Of a stretch of 28,187 nucleotides of DNA, positions 9,433 through 17,600 are shown in pieces. Below the pieces are notes generated by a model, which saw only the letters and a program-made list of their open reading frames with translations, did no database searches and was not told the DNA's origin. Position 1 is the stretch's first letter, and every line of letters begins with the position of its first letter. The position numbers and the translations under genes are program-made. The DNA is from CAYJBP01 sp964368605 (GTDB lineage: Bacteria > Bacillota > Dehalobacteriia > UBA4068): contig CAYJBP010000022.1 of NCBI GenBank assembly GCA_964368605.1, positions 1 through 28,187 of the forward strand, read 5' to 3'.

Positions 9433-9500
9433 TCTAAAAGTTTTTGGCTTTACCTTTTTACAAAAAGGTAAAAGGTTTTAATCTTTTGACCTTAATCTTT
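9433..9500 (+). repeat. Two-hairpin 3' element, divergent copy (after the LytM-like gene)
   Basis: It begins CTAAAAGTTTT like the other copies and has an AT-rich hairpin of the same layout, ACCTTTTT/AAAAAGGT around AC. It is followed by TTTTGACCTTAA, which recalls the GGTCTTAA end of the family. The GC-rich second hairpin is missing. Membership is less certain than for the copies at 9904, 19105, 24713 and 28112. Confidence 0.4.
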
Positions 9501-9722
9501 TTCTTTCAATTATCAAATAAAAGGAAATGTAGGCGAGATAGGAGCATAAAGCAGCTACAAAAACTGATAATCGAATTGATAAAATTGAAAGAAGCTGCTA
9601 TTTTTATTTGCTGCGCAAATAAAAATGAAGTGCTCTACGCAAGACAAGCCATCAAGCAAAGCTTTTGCTTAAGAAAGCAAGTCTTGAACGAAAGAAAAGC
9701 AAACCTGTATTGAGAAAACCCC

Positions 9723-9770
9723 AAAAGGGAGGCTGTCACAAATACAACTATTTGCGACAGCCTCCCTTTT
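9723..9770. terminator. Strong bidirectional terminator hairpin (copy 2 of the GGCTGTCGCA family)
   Basis: Arms at 9723-9744 and 9749-9770 pair over 22 bp with one mismatch and a 4-nt loop. AAAA flanks one end and TTTT the other, so it can end transcripts from both convergent neighbours. The stem contains GGCTGTC(A/G)CAAATA, shared with the hairpins at 9401 and 9968. Confidence 0.75.
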
Positions 9771-9903
9771 GTTTATTGCTAATACCTCGGGCTGTTTTGG
9801 CTTCGCCAAAAGGCGCCGGTTTTAAGCCAATTTCTTCCTTTGCTGCTTTTTATCAGCCAACTTAGATTGCCTTGCTTAAGTTTGTATTTGGCTTAAAACC
9901 TTT

Positions 9904-9966
9904 TTAAGACCGTGGGGCTCTGCCCCACACCCTGCAATTTTTTGGCAAAAAATTGAGTAAAACTTT
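9904..9966 (-). repeat. Two-hairpin 3' element (after the aspartate aminotransferase)
   Basis: Read on the minus strand it starts TAAAGTTTTACTC. Next is a 10-bp AT stem (CAATTTTTTG/CAAAAAATTG with C between), then GTGGGGC-AGA-GCCCCAC, and finally GGTCTTAA. It matches the copies at 19105, 24713 and 28112. A GGGGCTRTCGCA hairpin (9968-9993) separates it from the stop codon of the upstream gene. Confidence 0.75.
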
Positions 9967-9967
9967 A

Positions 9968-9993
9968 GGGGCTATCGCATTTGCGACAGCCCC
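9968..9993 (-). repeat. GGGGCTRTCGCA hairpin, copy 3 (3' end of the aminotransferase gene)
   Basis: Arms GGGGCTATCGCA (9968-9979) and TGCGACAGCCCC (9982-9993) pair with one mismatch around TT. It is placed 12 bp after the minus-strand stop at 10006 and could act as a terminator stem, although the following T run is poor. Confidence 0.6.
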
Positions 9994-10005
9994 CTAACTT
10001 ATTAT

Positions 10006-11274
10006 CTATTTACTATATTTTTCAACACAGGCTAATTTTGCGCTAATGCAGAAAACTTCCATGGCCAATTTTAATTCGGCAACCGGCGGGAAGGTGGGAG
10101 CAATACGGATATTGCTATCGGCAGGATCATTCTTATAAGGGTAGGGAGCGCCGGCACCTGTTAATTCAACGCCACATTCTTTGCAGAGTTGAACAGTTCT
10201 TTTAGCGCAACCTTCCGGTAAAAATACCGAGATAAAATAGCCGCCTTTAGGCTCTTGCCAGGTGGCAATTTCAAGCGGAGCCAATTCATTACGTAAGCCT
10301 TCGAATACGATATCGAATTTAGGCTTCATAATGGCGGCATGCTTGGCCATATGGGCCAAAACGCCGGCTTTATCTTTTAAATAACGAGCATGGCGTAATT
10401 GATTAATTTTATCATAGCTGATGATTTGGGCATTTAAATACTTAGCAATGCGAGCAATATTAGCAGGGCTTGCGGCAATGGCCGAAATGCCACCATGCGG
10501 GAAAGTTACCTTAGATGTAGAGGCGAAGATATAAATTAAATCTTCATTGCCACATTTGGCAAAGGCATCATAAATATTGGCTAAAGTATCCATATCATTC
10601 ATGTCTAAATGATGTACGCAATAGGCATTATCGCAAAATACTCTAAAATCTTTGGCGGCCGGCTTTAAGGCACCCATTCTGGCAACTACTTGATCACTAT
10701 AGGTAATGCCATCGGGATTAGAATACATCGGCACGCACCACATACCCTTAATCGAGGCATCGCTAGCCACTAAACGCTCGATTTCGTCCATATCAGGACC
10801 ATCGGCATTCATGGCAATCGGTATCATTTTAATGCCAAAGGTTTCGCAAATTGTAAAATGGCGATCATAACCGGGGGCTGGGCATAGGAATTTAATTTCG
10901 CCTTGGGTGCTCCAGGGGGCGCAATCGCTTAAGCCAAAGGAAAAAGCACGGCCGATTTCGTCATACATTAAATTTAAGCTGGAATTACCGCCTACAATTA
11001 CATTGGCAGGGTCTACTTCCATAATCTCGGCAAAAAGGCGCTTGGCTTCGATAACACCTGTTAATTGGCCATAGTTTAAGGCATCGGTGCCATCTTCGGA
11101 ACGATAATCAGCTAAGGGCTCTAGCATCGGCAAAGATAATTCCAATTGGTCGGAACCGGGCTTACCGCGCGACATATTTAGCTTCAAATTTCTAGCCTTA
11201 TACTCCCCATATTTAGCATTTAGTTCTTCTTGAAGTTGTTTTAAATCTTCCTTATTATAATCAGCAAGTTTCAA
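10006..11274 (-). CDS. PLP-dependent aspartate aminotransferase (PF12897-type class I)
   Basis: The 422-residue product belongs to the class I-like aminotransferase group that includes structurally known aspartate aminotransferases from Corynebacterium and Deinococcus. Characteristic stretches are LNMSRGKPG near residue 34, GGNSSLNLMYD, CPAPGYDRH, a YSNPDGITYSD segment, FCDNAYCVHH, and FASTSKVTFPHGG with the predicted PLP lysine K255. IRIAPTFPP near the C-terminus contains the carboxylate-binding arginine. The start codon is TTG at 11272-11274 behind AAGGAG, 9 nt away; the next in-frame ATG would remove the conserved N-terminus. The likely reaction is aspartate plus 2-oxoglutarate to oxaloacetate plus glutamate. 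It is monocistronic and divergent from the HisC-type gene. Confidence 0.85.
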   Translation of the reverse strand: MKLADYNKEDLKQLQEELNAKYGEYKARNLKLNMSRGKPGSDQLELSLPMLEPLADYRSEDGTDALNYGQLTGVIEAKRLFAEIMEVDPANVIVGGNSSLNLMYDEIGRAFSFGLSDCAPWSTQGEIKFLCPAPGYDRHFTICETFGIKMIPIAMNADGPDMDEIERLVASDASIKGMWCVPMYSNPDGITYSDQVVARMGALKPAAKDFRVFCDNAYCVHHLDMNDMDTLANIYDAFAKCGNEDLIYIFASTSKVTFPHGGISAIAASPANIARIAKYLNAQIISYDKINQLRHARYLKDKAGVLAHMAKHAAIMKPKFDIVFEGLRNELAPLEIATWQEPKGGYFISVFLPEGCAKRTVQLCKECGVELTGAGAPYPYKNDPADSNIRIAPTFPPVAELKLAMEVFCISAKLACVEKYSK

Positions 11275-11329
11275 ATTAATCCGCTCCTTTTCTTATTATA
11301 ATTTGGGCTTATAGCTATTTTTAATTTGC

Positions 11330-11367
11330 TATACTACTATAGTATAATATTGGATGCAATAATGCAA
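11330..11367 (-). promoter_or_regulatory. Candidate promoter and palindrome for the aminotransferase gene
   Basis: On the minus strand, TTGCAT (11362-11367) lies 17 bp from TACTAT (11339-11344). A second pair, TTGCAT (11354-11359) and TAGTAT (11331-11336), has the same spacing. The -10 region falls in a palindrome with 7-bp arms TATACTA (11330-11336) and TAGTATA (11340-11346), a plausible operator. Confidence 0.4.
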
Positions 11368-11418
11368 GCTTTTTGCCAAAATATTAGCAATTTATTTTTA
11401 ATTTGTTCGGAAAAGCTC

Positions 11419-11447
11419 TTGTTTTTTTAGGCAAAATATGGGATAAT
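11419..11447 (+). promoter_or_regulatory. Promoter of the HisC-type gene
   Basis: TTGTTT at 11419-11424 and GATAAT at 11442-11447 are spaced by 17 bp. A TGG extended -10 motif directly precedes the -10 box. The start would be about 30 nt before the ATG at 11483. Confidence 0.6.
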
Positions 11448-11482
11448 TTAAAATGGATAATTAAATTTAAGGAGGATATTAC

Positions 11483-12583
11483 ATGAAAAACGGAGATAAA
11501 TTTGCCCGTAAAGGTTTATTCGATTTAGCACCTTATGTTCCTGGTAAACCTTTAGAGGAAGTTCAAAAAGAGTATGGCTTAACTAAAATTGCCAAATTGG
11601 CATCTAATGAAAACCCTTTGGGGATTTCGCCTAAGGCGATAGCCGCCATGGAAGCCGAAATTAAAAATTGCTTTATGTATCCGGAAAGTACCAGTTTTGA
11701 TTTGCGCCAGGATTTGGCAGCTAAGTTAGCTATTGATCCGGATCAGATTTTTATTACTTGCGGTGGCGATAATGTAATTACCTTAATCGGCTCGGCTTTT
11801 ATTAATGAAGGCGATGAAGTTATTATCGGCACACCTTCTTTTTATACATATACTTTAACTACAAATATTATGGGTGGCACCGTGGTTAATGTGCCTTTAA
11901 CGGATTTAACTTTCGACTTGGACGCTATTTTAGCCGCTATAACTCCCAAAACTAAGCTAATCTTCTTCTGCAACCCTAATAATCCTACCGGTACGATTGT
12001 GCCTAAAGAAAAAGTTGCCGATTTTATGAGCAAAGTTCCCGAGCATTGCATTGTAGTTTTTGACGAGGCTTATTTTGAATTTGCCCAATGCCCGGAATAT
12101 GGCGATGGGGTAGAGGATTATGTTAAAAAAGAGGCCAATGTAATTGTTTTACGCACTTTTTCTAAGGTATATGGCTTGGCCGGGGTTAGGGTTGGCTATG
12201 CTGTTTGCGCTAAACATTTATGCAATGCCTTTACTCATATTCTGCCGCCATTTCCGCTTAGCCGCTTAGGCCAAGCCGGGGCTGTTGGGGCTTTAAGTGA
12301 TGAAAAATTCCTTAAAGATACCATTGATAATAATAATATCGGACGTGATTATTTATATCAAAACTTCGACCGCTTAGGCCTAAAATATGCGCCGTCTTAT
12401 AGCAATTTTATTTTTGTAGATATTGGCGTTGATGCTAAAGCTGCAGCCGAAGAATTCCTTAAGCAGGGGGTTATCATTCGTCCCGGTCAAGGTTGGGGCA
12501 CACCTACCCATATTAGGGTAAGCATTGGTTTGCCGGATGAAAATGAGCAATTTATCAAAGCTTTAGAGATGATTATTGGTTAG
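11483..12583 (+). CDS. hisC: Histidinol-phosphate/aromatic aminotransferase (HisC type)
   Basis: HisC converts imidazole-acetol phosphate and glutamate to histidinol phosphate and 2-oxoglutarate; many family members also transaminate aromatic amino acids. The 366-residue product has the usual fold-type I markers in order: KLASNENPLG, FITCGGDN, CNPNNPTGT, VFDEAYFEF, and RTFSKVYGLAGVRVGY with PLP lysine K228. A C-terminal segment follows with HIRVSIGLP, whose arginine binds the substrate carboxylate. Length matches the family (350-370). RBS AAGGAGG at 11470-11476 precedes ATG 11483. The gene stands alone, not in a his operon, so broad or aromatic specificity is possible. Its TAG stop (12581-12583) is the first three bases of the 264-bp structured element downstream. 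Confidence 0.8.
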   Translation: MKNGDKFARKGLFDLAPYVPGKPLEEVQKEYGLTKIAKLASNENPLGISPKAIAAMEAEIKNCFMYPESTSFDLRQDLAAKLAIDPDQIFITCGGDNVITLIGSAFINEGDEVIIGTPSFYTYTLTTNIMGGTVVNVPLTDLTFDLDAILAAITPKTKLIFFCNPNNPTGTIVPKEKVADFMSKVPEHCIVVFDEAYFEFAQCPEYGDGVEDYVKKEANVIVLRTFSKVYGLAGVRVGYAVCAKHLCNAFTHILPPFPLSRLGQAGAVGALSDEKFLKDTIDNNNIGRDYLYQNFDRLGLKYAPSYSNFIFVDIGVDAKAAAEEFLKQGVIIRPGQGWGTPTHIRVSIGLPDENEQFIKALEMIIG

Positions 12584-12844
12584 CGTAAAAGGGCTTGAAC
12601 CCATACGCCCTTATTTAGGCTTAGCAGGAAGTAAAGTAGTAGGAAAACTTTGTTTTAATTATTTTTTTGCTTAAAAGATAATTTTACAAAGCCTAAATAA
12701 GGGGCAGTTTTGCGCCAAAATCAGGGGATAGATAGTGGACTTGACGGTGCATTTCGTAGTGGAGCTACGTATTGTGCCGGCAAGGCCGCTAGCTGCCGCT
12801 GATTTTGCGGGCAAAACCGTTTTGGTTCGAGTCTTTTTACGCTA
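12581..12844. repeat. 264-bp structured element with 21-bp terminal inverted repeats (MITE-like or ncRNA)
   Basis: The ends 12581-12601 and 12824-12844 are inverted repeats matching at 18 of 21 positions, each ending in TAGCGTAAAA read inward. Inside are two large arms. One pairs 12607-12622 with 12689-12705, broken by a single bulged G. The other pairs 12707-12724 with 12799-12817 and caps a 14-bp hairpin at 12746-12778 with two T-T mismatches and loop TGGAG. No open frame of note is present. TA at both extremes fits TA-targeting IS630/mariner elements, which suggests a MITE. A stable three-way RNA fold is the alternative. I recognise no known RNA family. Confidence 0.65.
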
Positions 12845-12864
12845 GGGCAAAACAGTAACAAAAA

Positions 12865-12918
12865 GTCAATAGTAATCATTTGACAACTTTTACGCAAATA
12901 TTACAATTGTCTATTGAC
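12865..12918. promoter_or_regulatory. Upstream marR promoter with flanking 8-bp inverted repeat
   Basis: TTGACA (12880-12885) and TACAAT (12902-12907) are separated by 16 bp. The pair is enclosed by GTCAATAG (12865-12872) and its exact complement CTATTGAC (12911-12918). The right arm overlaps the TTGACA of the second promoter, so a protein bound here could affect both. Confidence 0.45.
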
Positions 12919-12942
12919 AAATAATAAAATCACCCTTATAAT
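12914..12942 (+). promoter_or_regulatory. Perfect-consensus promoter of the marR-RND operon
   Basis: TTGACA at 12914-12919 and TATAAT at 12937-12942 are separated by exactly 17 bp, the full sigma-A consensus. The expected start, near 12949, is about 30 nt before the marR ATG. Confidence 0.8.
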
Positions 12943-12956
12943 CAAAGGGTGATTTT
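12926..12956. promoter_or_regulatory. Palindromic operator over the marR -10 box
   Basis: Perfect 12-bp arms AAAATCACCCTT (12926-12937) and AAGGGTGATTTT (12945-12956) surround 7 bases, and the -10 box TATAAT lies across the centre. A MarR dimer is the obvious candidate ligand because marR is the next gene. The T run that follows means the same sequence could also terminate transcripts arriving from hisC. Transcripts from the consensus promoter would begin inside the right arm and could not form the hairpin. Confidence 0.6.
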
Positions 12957-12978
12957 TTATTTTAAGGAGGCCGGTTTA

Positions 12979-13413
12979 ATGGTAAATACTGCAAATAGCC
13001 GCATCATGGCCGAAGAGGCAGTACATTTAATGAGTCTGTTTTTTTTGATGTGTAGGGATTTAAAATGGCATACCAATGCCCTTTATTTTCATACCCTATA
13101 TGCTTTAACTCAATATCCCAAGGGTAGTTTAAATATGTCGCAATTGGCCGAAAATACTTCTTCTACCAAGCAGCAAACATCTAAATTGGTAAAAACCTTA
13201 GAGGAATTGGGCTATGTTATTCGCGAGCATGATTTGGTTAATCGTCGCCAGGTATATGTATCGATTACCGAATTAGGCGAGGCTTTGGTTAAAGAAGAAT
13301 TAGAAGATATGGTTACCTGGATAGCCAATGAAGCTGCCAGTCTAAGCGATCAGGAATTGCAAGAAGTTATGGACTGCTTTAAAGTATTCCGCAGATTATT
13401 AAATGTTGAATAG
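12979..13413 (+). CDS. MarR-family transcriptional regulator
   Basis: The 144-residue product is a small winged-helix protein. The recognition region lies around residues 48-75 (LNMSQLAENTSSTKQQTSKLVKTL is read in two pieces: LNMSQLAENT, then SSTKQQTSKLVKTL). The wing follows with YVIREHDLVNRRQVYVSIT. These match the MarR pattern, in which the protein usually represses its own operon and releases DNA on binding a phenolic or toxic ligand. ATG 12979 is chosen over an upstream in-frame start because AAGGAGG at 12964-12970 precedes it by 8 nt. The gene leads the RND efflux operon; the adaptor starts 10 bp after its stop. The palindrome over its own -10 box supports autoregulation, which is inference. 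Confidence 0.85.
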   Translation: MVNTANSRIMAEEAVHLMSLFFLMCRDLKWHTNALYFHTLYALTQYPKGSLNMSQLAENTSSTKQQTSKLVKTLEELGYVIREHDLVNRRQVYVSITELGEALVKEELEDMVTWIANEAASLSDQELQEVMDCFKVFRRLLNVE

Positions 13414-13423
13414 GGAGGATATT

Positions 13424-14689
13424 ATGGCCAAAAAAGATGGGCAGCAAAAATTACAAAATGAGGAGAGTATTATGTCGAATCAGCCAATAATAAATGAGCA
13501 AGACCAAGATAATCAAGATAATTCTGGCGAGGTTAAAAACCGTAAATTTATGCAAAGCCAGCAAAATATGGGGCCTAAGCCCAAGCATAAGCGTTCTAAA
13601 GGCTTTGCGGTATTGATTATCTTTTTAATTGCCTTGGGTGCTATTGTGGCTTATCGTTTTAGCCAAAATATGCAAGTTGTAGAGGAGGTAACTGTGCCGC
13701 CGGTACATGTAACCGTAACCCAAGCTATAGCCGATGATATCAGCAGTAGCACCATTATTACCGGTAGCATCGAGGCTAAGGATTCTGTAATGGTTTATGC
13801 CGGCATGCAGGGCGAAGTTAGCAGCGTTTATGTAGAAGTTGGCGATTATGTAGAAGAAGGCGATCGCTTATTTAATATCGATAGCTCGCAATTAAGCGGC
13901 AATTATACCCAAGCTCAGGCCGCTTATGATTTGGCGCAAATAGGTATTGATAGCGCCGCCCAAAATTTAGAACGTATGCAGGCGCTTTATGATAGCGATG
14001 CCATACCTTTAAGCCAATTAGAGCAGGCTCAAACCCAATATGATAGCGCCGTTGCCCAGCAAGAGCAGGCCTCAGGCTCGATTAATGCCGCCGGAAGCGC
14101 CATAGCGATGACTCGCTCCGATGCCCCTATTTCCGGCTTTATCACCGAGGTTAATATTACCGAAGGTGCTATGCCCGGCCAAAGCGCGGCTATTGTAATT
14201 GCTACTACCGATATATTGCAGATTAGCACCAATATTTCCGAGTATTTAATCCCGGGTATTGAATTGGGGCAGGTGGTTGATTATAAAATTAGCACCTTAT
14301 CCGATGAATATTTTAGCGGCACTGTTGATTTTATAGGATTAGCGCCTGCTAGCGGCAGTTTAACTTATCCTGTTGATATTATGATTGCCGCCGAAGATAT
14401 TGCCGAATACGGTATTATGCCCGGCATGTTTGCCGAGGTGCATTTAATTGCCGAGCAATATGCCGCAGCGATTATTGTGCCTTCCGAGGCTGTTTTTACC
14501 CGTGATGGCCAAACAATGCTGGTAGTGCTGGATGATGCTAATATTCCCAGCTTAGTGTCGGTAGAATTGGGCATAGATAATGGCCAAATTGTCCAGATTT
14601 TAAGCGGCCTGGAAGCAGGCGCTACGGTTGTAGTTAAGGGCCAGCATTTTGTTACCGAAGGCGAAGCAGTAATCGTTAGCGCAGAGTAG
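13424..14689 (+). CDS. RND efflux adaptor (HlyD/AcrA-type membrane fusion protein)
   Basis: The 421-residue product joins an RND pump to an outer partner. A charged N-terminus leads to a membrane segment at about residues 63-83 (FAVLIIFLIALGAIVAY). A lipoyl/barrel-sandwich half follows (VMVYAGMQGEVSSVYVEVGD). Next is a helical hairpin from about 155 to 205, then the second half-lipoyl (DAPISGFITEVNITEG), beta-barrel and membrane-proximal domains. Three starts are possible: ATG 13403 overlaps marR, ATG 13424 has AGGGAGG at 13412-13418, and ATG 13472 has GAGGAG. The middle one is chosen. The gene is 10 bp from both marR and the permease. The extended hydrophilic N-terminus, rich in Gln/Asn, is unusual compared with AcrA. 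Confidence 0.85.
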   Translation: MAKKDGQQKLQNEESIMSNQPIINEQDQDNQDNSGEVKNRKFMQSQQNMGPKPKHKRSKGFAVLIIFLIALGAIVAYRFSQNMQVVEEVTVPPVHVTVTQAIADDISSSTIITGSIEAKDSVMVYAGMQGEVSSVYVEVGDYVEEGDRLFNIDSSQLSGNYTQAQAAYDLAQIGIDSAAQNLERMQALYDSDAIPLSQLEQAQTQYDSAVAQQEQASGSINAAGSAIAMTRSDAPISGFITEVNITEGAMPGQSAAIVIATTDILQISTNISEYLIPGIELGQVVDYKISTLSDEYFSGTVDFIGLAPASGSLTYPVDIMIAAEDIAEYGIMPGMFAEVHLIAEQYAAAIIVPSEAVFTRDGQTMLVVLDDANIPSLVSVELGIDNGQIVQILSGLEAGATVVVKGQHFVTEGEAVIVSAE

Positions 14690-14699
14690 GGGGGCGGCT

Positions 14700-17600
14700 A
14701 TGAATATATCCAAACTTGCCGTAAACAGGCCGGTTACGGCCATTATGGCTATTATGGTGATTGTATTGGTGGGTGCGGTAACCCTAATGGGCTTATCCAC
14801 CGACTTAATGCCCGAGATGGAATTGCCGATAGCTATGGTTTTAATCACTTATCCCAATGCCTCGCCCGAGGAGGTTGAAAGCTTAATTACCAGGCCGGTA
14901 GAGCAATCTTTGGCCACGGTAGAAAATTTAGATGCGATGTTCTCGATGAGTAGTGCCGGGACGGCGATGATAGGCATTCAGTTTGCCACCGGCACCGATA
15001 TGAATTTTGCCAGCCTGGATATGCGCGAAAAAATAGCGATGGTCGAGCGCGTTTTGCCCGATGATGCGGCCACCCCGATGGTTTTGCAAATGGATATTAA
15101 TGCCACCCCGATTTTAGCGGTTTATGTGGGCGGCGATATGCCCCTATATGATTTGCAGCGCCTGGTAGAGGATGATATTGGCCCTGCGATGGAAAGGGTA
15201 GGCGGTGTGGCCAGCGTTGATATTAGCGGCGGTGTTAGCCAAGAAGTTGTCGTTAATATTCAGCAAGAGCGCTTAGATGGCTATGGCCTAAGCATGGCGC
15301 AAATTGGTCAGCTTTTGGCTATGGAAAATATGAATTTACCCAGCGGCGATATTGTTAATGGCGAGCGTGAGGTTATTGTCCGCACCTTAGGCAAATTCGA
15401 TTCGCTGGCCGATATCGAATCATATCCTTTAACCTTGCCCACCCGTGAGGTAATTCAAATTAGGGATATTGGTACAGTTGAGCAAACAGCGGCCGAGATT
15501 AATTCCATCAATCGCTTAAATGGCGAACAATCGATTGCAATTAGCGTAACCAAGCAATCCACGGCTAATATTTCCGATGTATCGGCCGAGGTGCATCAGG
15601 AATTGGCTAAATTAAGAGAAAAATACCCCGATTTAACGATTGCCGTCGGCTTCGACCAGGCCGATTTTATTAATTCGGCTATCGAATCGGTATCTACGTC
15701 GGCCTTAATCGGTGCGGTTTTGGCAGCTATTACCATTTTTATCTTCCTTAAAAGTTTACGCTCTACCTTAGTAGTTTCGATTTCGATTCCTACCTCTTTA
15801 TTAGCCACCTTTATTTTGATGAGCTTAGGCGATATGACTTTAAATGTTTATACCCTAGGTGCTTTAACCCTGGTAGTGGGTATGCTTGTAGATAACTCGG
15901 TGGTGGTTTTAGAAAATATTCATCGTAATTTTCAGCTGCATGATGACCCCAAAGAAGCTGCTATTCATGGTAGTAAGGAGGTTTACCAGGCTGTTATCGC
16001 CTCTACCTTAACCTCGGTGGTAGTATTTTTGCCTATTGCTTTATCCGGCGGCATGGCCGCCATGCTTTTGGCCGATTTTAGCTGGACAATTATTATTGCC
16101 TTAGTAGCATCCTTATTTGTGGCTTTAACGGCAGTACCGCTTTTAAGCTCGCGTTTAATGCAAAAAAGTATTAATCCCGATTATTTGTACTTTGGTACTC
16201 ATCGCTATAAATTGCGGATTATTCCGCTGTTTACCCGCTTTATCGATTGGCTGATTATTCAATACGGCAGCATAATTCGTCGCTCTTTAATCAAGCGTAA
16301 GCTGGTTGTAATTATTTCGATTATCGTTTTAATTGCGTCTAGTATGCTAATCTTTAATTTAGGATTCGACTTAATGCCGGCCATGGACGAGGGCAGCTTT
16401 GCGGTAACTATCGAAAGCCCATATGGTACTTCTATAGAAGAAAGGGATCGCATTGCCAGCCAAATAGAGGAGTATTTACTGGCCATACCCGAGTTAGAAA
16501 CCCTAACCATTGCCATTGCCGAAAGCGATATGTTTAGTAGTACCAATACATCTACCATAACGGGCGCCTTGGTAGCTAAAGATTTGCGCGAGCGCTCTAC
16601 CGAGCAGGTGGTAAGCGAAATTAATGAGCAATTACCGCAAATTCCCGGCGCTAAAATTTCGGCCAATGAATCGTCTAGCATGATGATGATGATGGGCAGC
16701 GGCGCCGATATCGAGGTGCAATTACAAGGCCCCGATTTGGATATGTTAGATAGTGTTTTTGATGATTTAAGCGAACGAATATTATTGGTAGACGGTGTTA
16801 GCAAAGTAACTTCCAGTTCGGAAGAAGGCAATCCGGAATTGCAAATTTCGGTTAATCGTAATATTGCCGCTTATTATGGCATTACGGCTAATCAGCTTTC
16901 GTCGGCATTATCTAATGCTTTAAGTGGTAATGTGGTAACCACAATTAATATTAATGATGCCGATATGGATTTGCGCTTGGCTATCAACAATGATTATCAA
17001 AATGGCCTAAACAATATGCAACAGGTGCCAATAACCACCGCTTCCGGCCAGCAAGTGGCGGTAGGGCAAATTGCCGAATTTAATTATGATAATTCGCCTA
17101 CCACCATTAATCGCATTGATCAGCAGCGAAATCTCACTTTATCGATAGAGATTGAAAATCGAGATTTGGCTTCGGTATCTACCGATGTGATGGCGGTTAT
17201 CGAGCAATATAATTTCCCCGATGGCTACCTCTATGATGTGGGCGGTATGCAGGAACAAATGATGGATATTTTTGGCGATTTGCTTTTGGCCTTAGTGGTA
17301 GCCGTATTATTGGTTTATATGGTTTTGGCCTCGCAATTCGAATCGCTAACCCTGCCTTTTATTGTAATGATGAGTATTCCATTTGCCTTAAGCGGATCAT
17401 TCTTGTTGCTATTTATTTGCGGCATGAGCTTTTCGGCCCCGGCTTTTGCCGGCTTGATTATGCTGGTTGGTATGGTGGTAAATAATTCGATTTTATTGGT
17501 CGAATTTATTAATCAAAACAAAGGGCTTATGGAGCGTGACGAGGCAATTGTACAGGCCGGTATGCTGCGCTTAAGACCAATTTTAATTACCACCATTACT

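Larger units (their letters stand above)
9388..10005. other. Gene-free block of nested inverted repeats
   Basis: No convincing gene is present in these 618 bases; the short open frames read through hairpins. From left to right it holds: a hairpin at 9401-9426; a 3'-element copy at 9433-9500; GCAGCT/AGCTGC arms at 9551 and 9593; a perfect 12-bp palindrome with 3-nt loop at 9600-9626; CAAGAC/GTCTTG arms (about 9640 and 9680) enclosing AAGCAAA/TTTGCTT; a terminator at 9723-9770; a 7-bp hairpin at 9795-9811; perfect 13-bp arms at 9818-9830 and 9888-9900; a minus-sense 3'-element copy at 9904-9966; and a hairpin at 9968-9993. It separates two convergent genes. Confidence 0.7.

Noticed and set aside
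9444..9865. Two short plus-strand open frames (89 and 66 codons)
   Set aside because: They read straight through inverted repeats and a terminator, lack good ribosome binding sites and encode low-complexity Lys-rich peptides.
12735..12844. tmRNA (ssrA)-like signals: GGACTTGACGG near 12737 and GGTTCGAGTC at 12824
   Set aside because: They recall the tmRNA 5' and T-arm consensus, but the distance is only about 100 nt. There is no acceptor CCA, no T-stem pairing around TTCGAGT and no tag frame.
12581..12844. SRP RNA, 6S RNA or RNase P RNA as identity of the structured element
   Set aside because: The size is near SRP RNA, but the conserved GGAAGCAGC-type helix 8 motif is absent. No RNase P core motifs and no 6S-like single central bubble were seen.
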